From Lycorma delicatula (Eukaryota > Arthropoda > Insecta > Hemiptera > Fulgoridae), in the NCBI RefSeq assembly GCF_047948215.1, contig NC_134463.1:54566201-54630200 (forward strand): DNA of 64,000 nucleotides, given 5' to 3'. Positions 12,541 to 24,322 of this stretch are shown here, one piece after another. A model generated the notes under the pieces. The model had not been told where the DNA came from and did no database searches. It worked only from the letters and a program-made list of their open reading frames with translations. Position 1 is the stretch's first letter. Each line of letters starts with the position of its first letter. The position numbers were made by a program, and so were the translations under genes.

Positions 12541-12970
12541 GATTTTTGAAAGTATATGTTTGGAGCGTAGCTTTATATGGAAGTAAAACTTGAACGATCG
12601 TAGTACCTGAGAAGAAAAGATTAGAAGCTTTTGAAATGTGGTGCTGCAGGAGAATATTAAAAATCAGATGGGCGGATAAAGTGACAAATGAAGAGGTGTT
12701 GCGGCAAATTGATGAAGAAAGAAGCATTTGGAAAAATATAGTTAAAAGAAGAGACAGATTTATTGGCCACATATTAAAGCATCCTGGAATAGTTGCTTTA
12801 ATATTGGAGGAACAGGTAGAAGGAAAAAAATTGTGCAGGCAGGCAACGTTTGGAATATATAAAACAAATTGTTAGGGATGTAAGATGTAGGGTTATACTG
12901 AAATGAAACGACTAGCACTAGACAGGGAATCTTGGAGAACTGCATAAAACCTGTCAAATGACTGAAGTTA
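12541..12970 (+). pseudogene. LINE fragment, RT C-terminal extension
   Basis: Encodes the widespread insect signature after the RT thumb: WSVALYGSETWTIVVPEKKR (one frameshift near the start), RLEAFEMWCCRRILKIRWAD, KVTNEEVLRQIDEERSIW, RRDRFIGHILKHPGI...LEEQVEGKK. The frame then breaks near 12845. The 3' end reads TGACTGAAGTTAAAAAAAAA, a poly-A tail. Endonuclease and RT catalytic parts are missing, as in 5'-truncated copies. A second copy of the same end is at 48282-48662 on the minus strand. Confidence 0.85.
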
Positions 12971-14050
12971 AAAAAAAAGTTATATAACTAAGGTAATTTC
13001 AATTTTCAAAACAAAAAAACTGTTATAAAAATTCTTATAATATTATAGAATTTACACTATTTATTTGTTTAAATTCACAAATTAGAATTTGCAGGTTTTA
13101 GGAACAATGCAACTGGGAACAACTCATTTCTCATATCCCTTTATAGATCTGGCTAGGGATGTTCATCAATTCTAAAAATGTTAATGTTATATATGAGAGT
13201 TATTTATGATTCGTGCTGGGATTATGTGTTGGAATAAAAAGTATATTCTAATGACATATATAAAAATTCTTTAAAAAATAAATATAATTAATGTAAAATT
13301 GTAATTGTGTGTTACTTTTCTAATATCTTTTTAATTTATACTGTATTTTAATTTTCCTCTTTAACTGTACATAAAAAAATTTAAAATTATCTATTCGGTA
13401 GAAGCCATTAAACTCTAGCTTGGATAAATGTTAATTGTCACTTCTTTTTCAGTTTTTGTCCCTTTAAAATTGTGATTTTGCTTATTTAACTATATTTAAA
13501 TATTAAAATGTAATAGAAATTTATAGGAAATAGATGCACATTTTGACAGCCTTTACACTAAAATTTTTGCATTTATGTAAACGATGACTTTTTTACGATT
13601 AAATAATCGTATAAGGCATAAACTTGTGTGTTGGTATATGAAAGAAATTTTTTAGCGTATGAAAAGTGTCTGACAAAGAAGAATTTTCCAATTTTCAGAG
13701 CTATCGGTTTTATAAGTTGATAGGTTTCATTCTTTATTTCCGTTTTCTGTTCATTCAATTTAATTATCAATTAACTAGATTGATATACATTTTCATTTCT
13801 TTCTAGTTTGCAATCTCTTAGCATCGATATACTTCCTGTATCCTCAATTAAATTATATATTATAATTTTTGTCTTATTTAATTATTTTCTGTTTTCATTC
13901 TAAACTAAAACCCTCTTAAATTTCGTATTTGTAGTTTTTCTATGATTTCTTCCAATATTTTTTGTTCCAGATTTTTTTGTTTAATTCTGAACTCAGTATT
14001 TTCATTGACTTGTAAATATTTTTTTAACATGGAATGATTTGGACTGGTAG
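12971..14050. other. No gene recognised
   Basis: AT-rich; frames such as 13573-13770 minus show no motif. Confidence 0.5.
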
Positions 14051-14063
14051 GCATGAGAAATAA

Positions 14064-14366
14064 CCCACCGGTTGGTATAGCGGTGAACGCGTCTTCACCA
14101 CTTCAGCAAATCAGCTGATTTCAAAGTCGAGGGTTCCAACGTTCAAATCCTAGTAAAGGCCGTTACTTTTATACGGATTTGAATACTAGATCGTGGATAC
14201 CGGTGTTCTTTGGTGGTTGGGTTTCAATTAACTACACATCTCAGAAATGGTCGACCTGAGACTGTACAAGACTACACTTCACTTACACTCATACATATCC
14301 TCATTCATCCTCTGAAGTAATACCTGACGGTGATTCCCGAAGGCTAAACAGGAAAACAAAAAAAAA
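14064..14366 (+). mobile_element. SINE-1, full-length
   Basis: About 300 bp with a 13-bp perfect TSD, GCATGAGAAATAA, at 14051-14063 and 14367-14379. The head is tRNA-like: an A-box (TGGTATAGCGGTGAA) about 25 bp in and a B-box (CGTTCAAATCC) some 50 bp later, as for RNA polymerase III. The body has ACGGATTTGAATACTAGATC, GGATACCGGTGTTCTTTGG and GGTTTCAATTAACTACACAT. The tail has CATCCTCTGAAGTAATACC, GACGGTGATTCCC, GGCTAAACAGGAAAA and an A-rich end. Non-coding; needs a LINE's enzymes to move. Confidence 0.92.
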
Positions 14367-14379
14367 GCATGAGAAATAA

Positions 14380-14929
14380 AGATGTAATTTTACTGCTGGA
14401 TACAACTAAGTAAAATAAACACTGATAAAGTGTCATAAATATTGATAATTATCATTATTAAATTGTTTGAAGTTTATTCAAGGGATTTTAAATACTGCTA
14501 TTATTTTTGTTTCCTGGCATCATAGATTTAGAGCTTGGCTACGAAAAGGAAAGTATGGTACAATATGTGAGCTGAAAATTAGCCCCTCGCCAACTGCTGT
14601 GTCTAGTGAACTAGTCATGCGAAAAACACGCGTCGCCTGCTCATATTCTTTTCTTTTTATTTCCAATGTTTTATACTTTATTATACACGATATAAATTTA
14701 TTAACTCCATGTATTAATTTATATGTATTTTATTTTTGTCGTAGTTTTTATTTTACTTTAAAAACAATAAATGTTAATAGCTTAAAAATATTTATTTTAA
14801 CTTACGTAAATGAGAAAGTGTTACTCTAAAGGTGTTACTAAATTTTCATCACGGAAATCGTCTTTACTTGTTGATGAATAATCACTGTCTTCATCACTAC
14901 TTTCTCGTAAATTGATAAATTCATCTTAA
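14380..14929. other. Flank between SINE and transposase relic
   Basis: A 120-codon plus-strand open frame (14467-14829) is present, but its second half is Phe/Tyr/Ile-rich AT sequence and I see no motif. It may include the 3' end of the neighbouring transposon. Confidence 0.35.
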
Positions 14930-15325
14930 ACATTATCAACTAAATATTCTTTCTCCAAATATTTGTCTTGTTTTTTCACATTCTCGCATTTCAGCTACCA
15001 GTCTTCCTGTTATATTATAAATTCTTTCTTCACATAGCGTAATAGCGGCATGTAACTTGAACGTGGCGTTTCGTTGAGCCATGTTTGTCCATATCATTTC
15101 GATGGCATTTAGATCCGGGTGGTATGGTGGCAGGCGAATGGCTATGTAACTTTGAGCTTCCAGAAGGTGATCCAAATTATACGTTTTATGCCTTGATTTA
15201 TGCAGCTTAACTAGTTTGTAAAGTTCTAGTCTAAGCATTTTAGGACGAAACGGTATTTGCTTCTTCTATAACCAAGATATCATTTACGGGTTCTTAGATT
15301 TTCTGGTAGGAGCCTTATCGTGTTG

Positions 15326-15353
15326 AATGCTGCGTACTATGGTACGCAGCATT
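15326..15353. other. 12-bp-stem hairpin in transposase relic
   Basis: AATGCTGCGTAC, TATG, then GTACGCAGCATT: a perfect inverted copy. One arm is the genuine DNAAYH-coding text, the other is extra, so it looks like a templated insertion. Confidence 0.8.
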
Positions 15354-15541
15354 ATCCTCCACTACAACTGATTGCAGGGATCTAATGGAAAAAAAATTTT
15401 TTCCACCTATTTCATGAAATTTTCGGAGTTCATGTTGTTCATTATTCCCACTTGACGTGCTACTTTTCCATATCAGTAGAGCGTTGTTTATAGATCCAAT
15501 CTCACCGCGATAGTGCACGATTACCGCTTGATATCAGGACT

Positions 15542-15592
15542 TAATCGTTTTATGACGATTATGTCAGGGACATAATCGTCATGAAACGATTA
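15542..15592. other. 24-bp-stem hairpin, 3-nt loop
   Basis: Left arm 15542-15565, right arm 15569-15592, one mismatch in 24. It lies between the first and second catalytic blocks of the transposase and disrupts the frame. Confidence 0.85.
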
Positions 15593-16485
15593 TAGCCTGT
15601 TCAGAATTGTTCGACCACGTTTGTTTTGTTTGAGATATAAGAAGCTAAAATGTACATTTCGTCAACATAAACAATGGGACTTTTTCTTCTCTGTAACGTT
15701 TAATAGATCTTAAATACCGTATTCTTTATTCTCGTATTTCATCATTTTCGGTGAGAATATTTCTATTATTTCTTTGTTTTTCTCCATCGAAATTCTAACG
15801 ATTTCAAAATTTCCCTGACCCTCTATACACCACCCTGCATACTACTAGCCTCTTTCAGTTTATTACAAATACGTTTAGCTGTAGAAAGAAGTTTTTCTTG
15901 CAAACAGAAATCGTAAACGATTCACCTGACACATTTATCGAAACCCTTTAAATTAGTAATTCTGCTTTCCTGTTTATATTTTTGGGGAGTTTGAAAGAAC
16001 ATTCACCCTCCGACATCCCATTCTTTTCTTTTGTAATCATTTTAACAGTTCTGGCCGAAACCCCACATGCAGCAGTAGTTCTCTCTGTACAATTTTTCAC
16101 AGAAATAATAAATGGTACGCTTGGAACTGTTTGATCTTTCTTTCCATAACTGATTACCGTTCCATTTTCCCCAGCTTGATCATGGAGTTTTCCCTCCTTG
16201 AAGTTTTGACGTAAAATCCGCTATAATTTCTAGGAAAGCACTAAAAATACGCAAGAAAATAGATATTTACAAATATTAAAATAGAAGTACAAAAGTAACA
16301 TACGCAGGTTAATACACTCATATAAAAACTAAAATACAGACAAGTGAAAACGAATTAACTTTACGCGGCACGCAATACTTCACAATTAAACTGTAACAAC
16401 AGGATTCTTAATGTGTTTGCATTTTATATACAAATGTGTCATGTTATTAGAAATCGGATAATATCATCCCGTTAGATTACAACAA

Positions 16486-16773
16486 CCTACCGGGTCGGTC
16501 TAGTGGTGAACGCGTCTTCCCAAATCACCTGATTTGGAAGTTGAGAGTTCCAGCGTTCAAGTCCTAGTAAAGTCAGTTATTTTTACACGGATTTGAATAC
16601 TGGATCGTGGATACCGGTGTTCTTTGGTGGTTGGGTTTCAATTAACCACATATATCAGGAATGGTCGAACTGAGAACATACAAAACTACATTTCATTTAC
16701 ACTTATACATATCATCCTCTGAAGTATTATCTGAAAGGTAATGACCGGAGGCTAAACAGGAAAAAGAAAGAAG
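16486..16773 (+). mobile_element. SINE-1, full-length
   Basis: TSD GTTA(G/T)ATTACAACAA at 16471-16485 and 16774-16788, one mismatch. It has the short head form with TCTTCCCAAATCA...TGATTTGGAAGT and a GAAAGAAG end. The B-box is GTTCAAGTCC. It lacks about 10 bp in the tail (CATCCTCATT reduced). Confidence 0.92.
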
Positions 16774-16789
16774 GTTATATTACAACAAA

Positions 16790-17360
16790 CCCAGCGCGCT
16801 TGCCCATCCCACCAAAAGCCAGCCGACAGTTCGGTTGAAAAGACAGGGTAAACGTCAGTTAATTTAGTATAAACAGGCAATAAATGGAGTATAATTTTTT
16901 ATATTTCTCGACCTTTCATGAACCAGGGATTCAAAAAAACAAAGTGGGCGGGATAATTTTATGATGGCGTGTTTGAAGTTGTAATAACTTTTGAATGGAT
17001 AAACAGATTTTGATTAAATTTTTTTGAGATATTTTATATTTGGTGCAGTTTTTTGGTATAATTTTGGAGTCAATATCTCCAGAGGGGGTAGATAGTTTTT
17101 TTAGTAAATATAACTCCACTTTGTATTAAGCTCAGTATATGTGTGCATGCTTTCCATTAAAAAATAAAAAACAAATTGCCCCAATATTCGCCCTTCCCCA
17201 AAAATCGAAAAAACTTATTTTATTTATTGCATATATTTTAACAGAATTTTTATTAATTCTTCAAAGGCACGGTAATAATTTACGTGACCAAAACAAAAAA
17301 AAATAGTAATAATAAATACTTTTGGGACAATATTGGGGGTGGGAGAACTTTTTAGAATTT
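16790..17360. other. Degenerate non-coding repeat-like tract
   Basis: Contains the phrase GTTGTAATAACTTTTGAATG followed by AAACAGATTTTGAT, of the kind seen in many insect non-coding repeats, and an inverted pair CCCCAATATT (17178) / AATATTGGGG (17328). No second copy is in the window. Confidence 0.3.
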
Positions 17361-19261
17361 TTTAAAACGTTTTGGTTTATTTTTATGTATCATTATTTTT
17401 CAACTATATAAGAATAAATGACCAATGCTAGGATAGTATTATAAATTTGTTTTCAAATTTTCTTTTATAATAGGGTGTTTTATTTTCATTATCTGTAATA
17501 TAGACAAACTTATTTATTTCAAATAAAAGTTACCTACTTGTTAATTTAAAATTATTATAGATAGGCTAGATTAAGTCAGATCTCAGATTTATATCATTTC
17601 ACTTGTATTCCAATATTTCATCTTGATCTGTCCTTTTTCTTTATTAAAAATCATATTTTTACAAGATCCATGAAATAAAAAACGTTAAATGTATAATCAA
17701 AAATTAAAAAAATTAGCTTTAAATTGTCTTGATATAAAAAAAGTCATACAAAATTTCCTTACTTTAACATTTTGTTAATCATTCACATTAATAAACAAAA
17801 AACAGAACTTTTTTAACAACATTATAAACCGAAAAAATGAAATGCCTCTACTAGTAATATTTTCTACAATCAATAGGAATGTAGAATTAATCGTTGTATT
17901 TGTAAAAGACATCCATTTTTCACCTTATATGAGACAGTTTCTTTGTTTCCTATCTATAAAAATAACCGTTTTATACGCTACTTAACTTCATATCTCTGGT
18001 ATCATTGATCGTAGAGAGCTTTCCTTTTTTCATCATTCTTTATATAATTCAGTATAAATGATGTTTCTTATATTTTCTTGATAAGAAATGGGGGAAGATT
18101 AACGAGACAAAATTTAAAGAAGTCTTTTTACTTTTTTTTTGTTTTGTTTTAGCTGAACTTTAAATCGTTATATTTCTAAGACTATTTACCGTAGGGAACT
18201 TTACTCTGCATGCTTTCATTTATTATTATTATTATTATTATTATTTATTTTTTTATATAAAAATATGAACCGAAAGCAGTACTGAACTCTTAGAACTCTT
18301 TTTTGTTGTGAAAAAACTAAAATTTTCATCCAGACATACTCAAAATAATAATTACGTGACTAGTAATTCAAATTAAATAATTTTTAAGTAAGCTTTTTTT
18401 CTCTAAAGATTGTCGTATAAGTAAAAAAATTTTAAAATCCATAACAAAACAGTTTATGATTTTTTTTTTCAAAACTAAAAATAGAATATAATATGAAAAT
18501 ATGTATATAGTGTATAAGATTTAAACAAGCTGAATAAGCAAAAACGATATAAATAAAATAAAATAAAATAGTGTCAATACAAAAAGAAAAAGAATATTAC
18601 AGTTGGAAGTATAACCATTCTGTAATTTTTATATTAAAAAAAGAGCAACAATCATTCTCTGTTTGAAGTCCCGGACAAAGCGAAATAAAACAAGCTGAAA
18701 TCAGCTTACAAACTTTAAAACTTAATCTTCTCATTGTAATTGTTGATATAAACTATTTTATGCCCTCTTCTTGGCTCACATCATTAAATTGAGGAATGTA
18801 AAATATAATTACTACGTTTATAACTCTTTATATTTCGATTGTTTCTCCTTAGTATTATTTGTTTTTTTTTCTTTTTAACACATAAATGCTCATGAAAACT
18901 TTATTATATTCAATAATATTATTTTCAGAGGAAGGAGAATCTAATTATTTATTATATTTCTTTAGCTTAATCTATTTTCTAACAGAAATATTAAAAATTA
19001 ACGAGTTAATAAATATTTGGATTAAAAAAAATTCTTAAATTCAAAATATTGAATAGTAACAAACATCGATTATTTTGAAATAATAATTAATAATTTAAAT
19101 TTATAATTTGAAACGAATTAATAAAGTTAAAAGTAAAATATAAATATAAAACGATTGGGGAAGGTTTAACCATTTCCAAAAATAATCTTATTTTAATATC
19201 GTAATATTGGTTCCAAGGACACCAGAATCAAAATTTGATGACTTAAAGAAGGTATTACTAT
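17361..19261. other. AT-rich, nothing recognised except (ATT)n
   Basis: An (ATT)n microsatellite is at 18220-18246. No open frame of note. Confidence 0.55.
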
Positions 19262-19955
19262 TATCAAAAAAAAGTACAATGAAACTGTAAACCGTACGGT
19301 AAGAGTCACGTAATAACAGTTCTTCTGCTCAAAAACCAAAAATGTTTGTAATATTAATAAAACTGTTTTTAAAAAAACGATACTGATATCAAAAAAGGTA
19401 AGACATTTCTATTAGCAAAATCTATTATTAATTTAGAATTTTCTTTAAAAAAAATACATTTTAAAATTTGTAATAGACAATAGATATACAATAATAGATA
19501 AACAATGTTTAAGCGTTCCATTTAATAAGAAAAAAAAAATGTATTACAAACCTCTTACCGCCTCGATGATTTCATTTATTAAACAACTAATAATCATAAG
19601 AATTGCATTATTTCTGTAAATGTGATATGCATTACATATAAATGAAATCGGGCCGGTAAGAGTTTTGTAACAAATTTTTATTTTATTTTTTACTTTTTGC
19701 TTATTATATGGAACGCACGAACATTGTTTATTATCTATTATCTATAATTATATTATTATTTTTTTTTTAAAGAAAGTTCTAAATTAATAACAGATTTTGA
19801 TAATAGGAATGGTCTTACATGTTTTGATATCAGTATCGTTTTGTTAAAAACAGTTTTATTTACATTATAGAAATTATTGTTTTTTGAGCGGAAGAAATGA
19901 TATCTGCGAGACTCTTACCGTACGGTTTACAACTTCATTGTAATTTTTTTGGATA
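19262..19955. repeat. Foldback element: long near-perfect palindrome
   Basis: Left arm about 19262-19578 and right arm about 19636-19955 are inverse copies along some 315 bp, with a spacer near 57 bp. Matching landmarks include TGTAAACCGTACGGTAAGAG (19287 and, inverted, 19911), ACGATACTGATATCAAAA (19379 / 19828) and CAATGTT..GCGTTCCAT (19503 / 19714). The arms differ by scattered changes and small indels, so they have aged. There is no coding capacity. It could be a foldback or long-TIR MITE; the motif GGTAAGAG recurs at both arm ends. Confidence 0.9.
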
Positions 19956-22085
19956 TCACTGCGTTTTGTTAGATTATTCTTTTATTATTTTTTTTATGAA
20001 TTACTAATTATCTTATGGATTTATTATTACAATTTATCGCCTTTCTAGAACAAACAAATTGAATTTCACGGCCAATTTTTTTTGGTGGATGTCATATCAT
20101 TCACTTCATACCATATTTTTCCTTTTTTAATAAAACTAATATAATGGACCTGTACGAATCAAAGATCCGTGATGTAATATTTCACTTATTACTTTGTAAG
20201 GGTAATCCTCGATTTTTATCGTCTGTTTTATTTATTATTTTTTTAATAAAACTAGTATAATAATCTCTTGTAAACTAATACTTTTATTTTTTTTTTAAAG
20301 AAGTGATGGGAATTAAAAAAATTGTTTCATCTTCAGTATTTTCATTTACACAAGAGAATTTACAATTAAAACAAGCTGTAGTATATATTCTTTTAAATTT
20401 TATTATTTCAAGTACATTATCAAGTTTTTGTACACTATTAGTACTATTAAGTACTGCTATCTCGCGGCGCGAATCCGTTAAGGTACGTTAAAAATATGAA
20501 TAAAATGACATATTCGATTATTACTAACCCACACAGCTTGTGGCACAGCTTATTATTCAATCAAAAGTATTTTTACTGAGAGCATACCAGAAAATTGTGC
20601 AACAATGAAAAACATGCGTTGAAAAGCAAGAAAAATGAATCTGTTTAAAAACCGATATTATTATTGTTTTATTGTTATTGAAATAAAATATTTAGCTGTG
20701 TTGCGGATAATAAATTATTGATTTACTCTCATGCACATATTTATATATATATAAATTATAAACAGGGAAACAGTAAATTAATAATTTTACGAATAGCTTA
20801 TCGTTTTATGTTATTGTAATTAGTACTATAGACAAAAAAAATTCGTTCAATAATATCTTTAGTGTTGAAGTATTTCTCTTCCAATTCATTGGGCAAATGG
20901 AATTGTGTAACTTTTAATATTGTAGCCGCTCAGTCTGTTTTATTGTTTGATGTTGATTTGGCCCAATTTGCTACATGTTTCTCTAATTCAGACTACTACT
21001 CTCTGTCTGATCACACAGCACATTTTGAAGGAGTTGTATTTTAAATTACGTCATAAATTTTCTACTAATCAAAAACAAGTTTTGACGTAACATCCTATTT
21101 AGTCTCACTTCACTGGTTTTTTTTGTATTTCTTTCCCTTAATATATAACTAAAATTAAGATTTGCATTTTACATGTTTTACTACGACTTATTTTTAACAT
21201 TATATTGCTCGATAAGTCATAAAAAGAGTTATGAATGAAAATATAAAATTGAGATTAGCTTTTAATATATTATGTATCTCCATTTCTTAATCCTTCCCAA
21301 ACAGACGTTAAAATAAACTTCACGTATATACCCGAATTTCATAGAAAATGGTATTTATAAATTAAGATAAAATTAAATAAGAAAAATATATGTATATAAA
21401 TAGCGTGTTCGAGAAGTCCCGGTATTTTTAGACAAATAAACGTTGTAGATTAGTACTTATTTAAAAAATTTATACGAATATCCAGTTAAACTGTATATGG
21501 ACCGTCGTGCTAAACGTACAGAGCTATGCGTCTCTACATCCTTCTTACCATGTTGCGAAACATCTCCGAAGTTGTAGGTAGAAAGGCATTTTCAAGACTG
21601 TTGCGCAATTATTTATTTGTTTCATATTGACGTTAAGCTCTTCACTATTCCTCGAAATGTTTTATCAAGCGTGGAAAGATCGGTGGTTCGCGTCAACCGT
21701 TGCGATGATACCGGTAATTTTTATGAACCAAAGCCGATCCACAGTCTGAAATTTTTTATTTTAAAAATCGCGCACTCGAAGAATAAAACATACTCTCCAG
21801 TACGTTTTTTGTTGTATGTGTTATGTTGACTCGTCTTGCTCTACTATTCAATATTTGCGAATAAAATAATTATCACTGACGTAGTTTTCAAAAGAAATCA
21901 TAATGTCATCCCGGCCCATCATGACTTGTGGTGGATTCTTTTCCGACTAATGCACAAAACGAGGATTCTCCTTAGCCTAGAAAAGCACTTTCCTGATTTA
22001 TTAACTGGAATAAATTGCATTATGATCAGAAAACAACATTCTTCTGCGGGACAAATTGTGCTAATAAATTACGGCAGGGTTCAAT
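19956..22085. other. No gene confirmed
   Basis: Open frames at 20303-20491, 20862-21044 and 21617-22090 (plus) have no motif I know. From 21405 the text TGTTCGAGAAGTCCCGG resembles a mariner-type terminus and the next 650 bp is less AT-rich, so an unplaced DNA transposon is possible. Confidence 0.35.
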
Positions 22086-22089
22086 TTTA

Positions 22090-22306
22090 AGGTTCAAATC
22101 CTCGTAAAGGGGGTTTCTTTTAGACGGATTTGAATACTAGATCGTGAATACCGGTGTTCTTTGATGGTTGGGTTTCAATTAACCATACATCTCAAAAATA
22201 TTCGACCTGAGACTGTTCAAGACTTCACTTCATTTTCATTCATACATATTATCCTCTGAAGCAATACCTTACGGTGGTTCCGGAGACTAAACAGAAAAAG
22301 AGAGAA
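22090..22306 (+). mobile_element. SINE-1, 5'-truncated
   Basis: Begins at the B-box (AAGGTTCAAATCCTCGTAAA) and runs to GACTAAACAGAAAAAGAGAG. A-box and head are missing. TSD not clear. Confidence 0.85.
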
Positions 22307-23170
22307 TGAGAGAGGGTGCAAAACGCTATTCCATATCTTCATCCGATAAGTCACTCACGAAACGTTGGTAAAAATAGTTTCATAGGTTGATCAAAGATTA
22401 TCTAGAGAGGAAAAATACCAAGCTTGGTAAATTTTTTTTTTAGGAACCGAACACCGTACGGCATTCATAGTAGTAGTAACATGTTAATTTCAGTAAGAGG
22501 TAAGGGTACTTTTCTGTCTTAGTGTAGATAAAAACTAACAGATCATTTAAAAAAAAAAGAAACCTTATAAAGGGTAGTTAGTGAATAAAAGAGAGGTAGT
22601 TCTGTGATCACTCTAATAATTAAAAAATTAAAAATAAAATATTTACTATAATATATTAAAAAATGTAAAAGTAAATAAAAAATTTAAAAAATTAAAAATC
22701 TAAGCCTAATACTTTGTTATAACTTTTTATTTCCCTTTAAAGAAAGAGATTTAAATTGGTTGACGCAATTCGTTTTTATTTATTGCAGTAATTCCTAATG
22801 ATGAAGTAATACTACGAAAGTGCTATTATCTTTTAATTATATTACATGATGATATGATAATATTGTTATAATTTACAGTTATAACGTGGTCTAATAAACA
22901 ATATAATCTTTAATTTATATTTGAATAAATTATTAAATGAATATTGAAAAACATATTTAATTAATATTGAAAAAAAAATGTAGGGGAAGCAAATTACTTT
23001 GAAAGAATAATGTAAGTGGTACAAGAGTAGAAGATGAAAAAAGTCAGACTCAGAAAGAAGTAAAGTAAGAATAAAGTTTATTACTGCTGTAAAAGAAGGA
23101 TTATAGGAACGGAAGGGAAATTTGAAAATAGAGTAACAATCCAAAAAGAAAGAGAAAAAATCGGGTAGGG
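22307..23170. other. AT-rich, nothing recognised
   Basis: Minus-strand open frame 22866-23228 is purely compositional and ends in the G/C hairpin that follows. Confidence 0.5.
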
Positions 23171-23205
23171 CTGTGTGGGGGGGCACGGCCCCCCCCCCCA
23201 CACAG
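23171..23205. other. G7/C11 hairpin
   Basis: CTGTGTGGGGGGG, CACG, then a C-run and ACACAG form a GC-only stem in very AT-rich DNA. Homopolymer lengths may be affected by sequencing error. Confidence 0.7.
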
Positions 23206-23254
23206 GTTGACTTATCGCATTCAACCATTGTTTAACGCGAAACGTTACAGACCT

Positions 23255-23430
23255 TGGATGAAGTTCCTCCAAGCTACAGATTGACCAGCTTATCTGTAGA
23301 GTTAAATGGGAGAGCCACCATCGTATTTTTTTTAACAAAACTGAAAGTCTCCAATCAGACATTTTAGTTCCTTCATTTGGCCAACTCTATAGATAAATTG
23401 GTCGCTCTGTATGTCAGCGAGTCACTTTTA
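23255..23430. repeat. Small foldback, about 37-bp arms
   Basis: CAAGCTACAGATTGACCAGC...CTGTAGAGTT (from 23267) is repeated inverted at about 23380-23420 (AACTCTATAGATAAATTGGT...). Imperfect; MITE-like. Confidence 0.55.
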
Positions 23431-23469
23431 GTAAATTGGATTGAAATAAAAACGAGACATTGACTGCGT

Positions 23470-24010
23470 ACTAAATTTAATCTTAACATAAAACAAACAC
23501 TAAATGGTACATGATATTTATTTCGACTAATATTCGACGAAAATTTTGTTCAACATCGTTCTGTAATATGAGAAGTAAGAGACATAAGTCATAATAAGCA
23601 GCAGTAGAGGTGCTCGCGCCGTTGGCGTCGTTCACTGAGCGCCCCGTGCCAGCTTTGCGACATCTCGCTTGCTCAGCACCAGACATTGGGGTACCTGTGC
23701 GTGGTCCATAATCTCTCCTTTCCAATGATATGCGTAATTTATTTTTCTGGCTGGCTTTTTCGCGGGCTGAGGCTGATATATTGAATTTTTATAACTGTTC
23801 TATTTGATTTATCTCATCATAGGAGTTACGTCCAATATCATTACCAATTTGTTTCATATACTAAAATTTTGGTTTTCCTCTTCCTTTTTTTACTTCAATG
23901 TATACTTCTATCATTGTCTTTAATAAGCTCACATGACGCACAATATGGCCAATAAGTTCATCTCTTCTCTTCACAATATTTTGTCAAAAACTACTTTTTT
24001 TTTTCTGTTC
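23470..24010 (-). pseudogene. LINE fragment, RT C-terminal extension and 3' UTR
   Basis: Minus strand from about 23985: VKRRDELIGHIVRHVSLLKT, then MIEVYIEVKKGRGKPK. This is the (R)RxxxIGHILRH...EGxxxGxRGRGRPR signature that follows the RT thumb in a common insect LINE group, the same group as 12.5 kb but a different family. A stop follows PKF. The rest, including a GC-rich patch at 23610-23705, is probably its 3' UTR. The left boundary is uncertain. Confidence 0.75.
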
Positions 24011-24322
24011 TCTCGAATCGTTTATTACCTATGTAAATAATTTTAATTTATTTCTTGTGGATGTTATTTATTCTAGTATTATTATTATATTAATGATACC
24101 AAGTATAAATCTAACTTACACACGTTCGAATGCGTTTAACTTCGGAAAGTCATTGTGCAATATGCCTTAGAATTATGTGGTGCATTCTGTTCTTTCGGCG
24201 TTAGGTTGGTTCCCCTGTGGGTTAGTTGAGCGTTGCTCAGTAATAAAAAAAAGGTCAGTTGTTGAGTTCTGATTGAATGTGCTTCGTTTCGTTTATTTGA
24301 ATCAATAGTTGTTAGAAACGTA

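Larger units (their letters stand above)
14936..16140 (-). pseudogene. DDE transposase relic (IS630/Tc1-mariner superfamily)
   Basis: Read from high to low coordinates. Helix-turn-helix remnant at about 16100-15950: TERTTAACGVSARTVKMITK-like, with CGVSARTVKMI. First catalytic Asp in PIVYVDEMYILAS (about 15670-15640). Second in SVVVEDNAAYHS (about 15365-15335). Third acidic residue, Glu, in RLPPYHPDLNAIEMIW (about 15150-15100). This YHPDLNxIExIW form is common in hemipteran and other arthropod copies. Frameshifts and stops separate the blocks, and two small-loop inverted duplications (15326-15353, 15542-15592) lie inside. It lies between two SINE-1 insertions, and its own inverted ends were not found. 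Confidence 0.85.

Noticed and set aside
14467..14829. 120-codon gene
   Set aside because: Second half is AT-driven Phe/Tyr/Ile; no motif, no homologous copy in the window.
22866..23362. Two overlapping minus-strand genes
   Set aside because: Both read through the G/C hairpin and low-complexity DNA in different frames.
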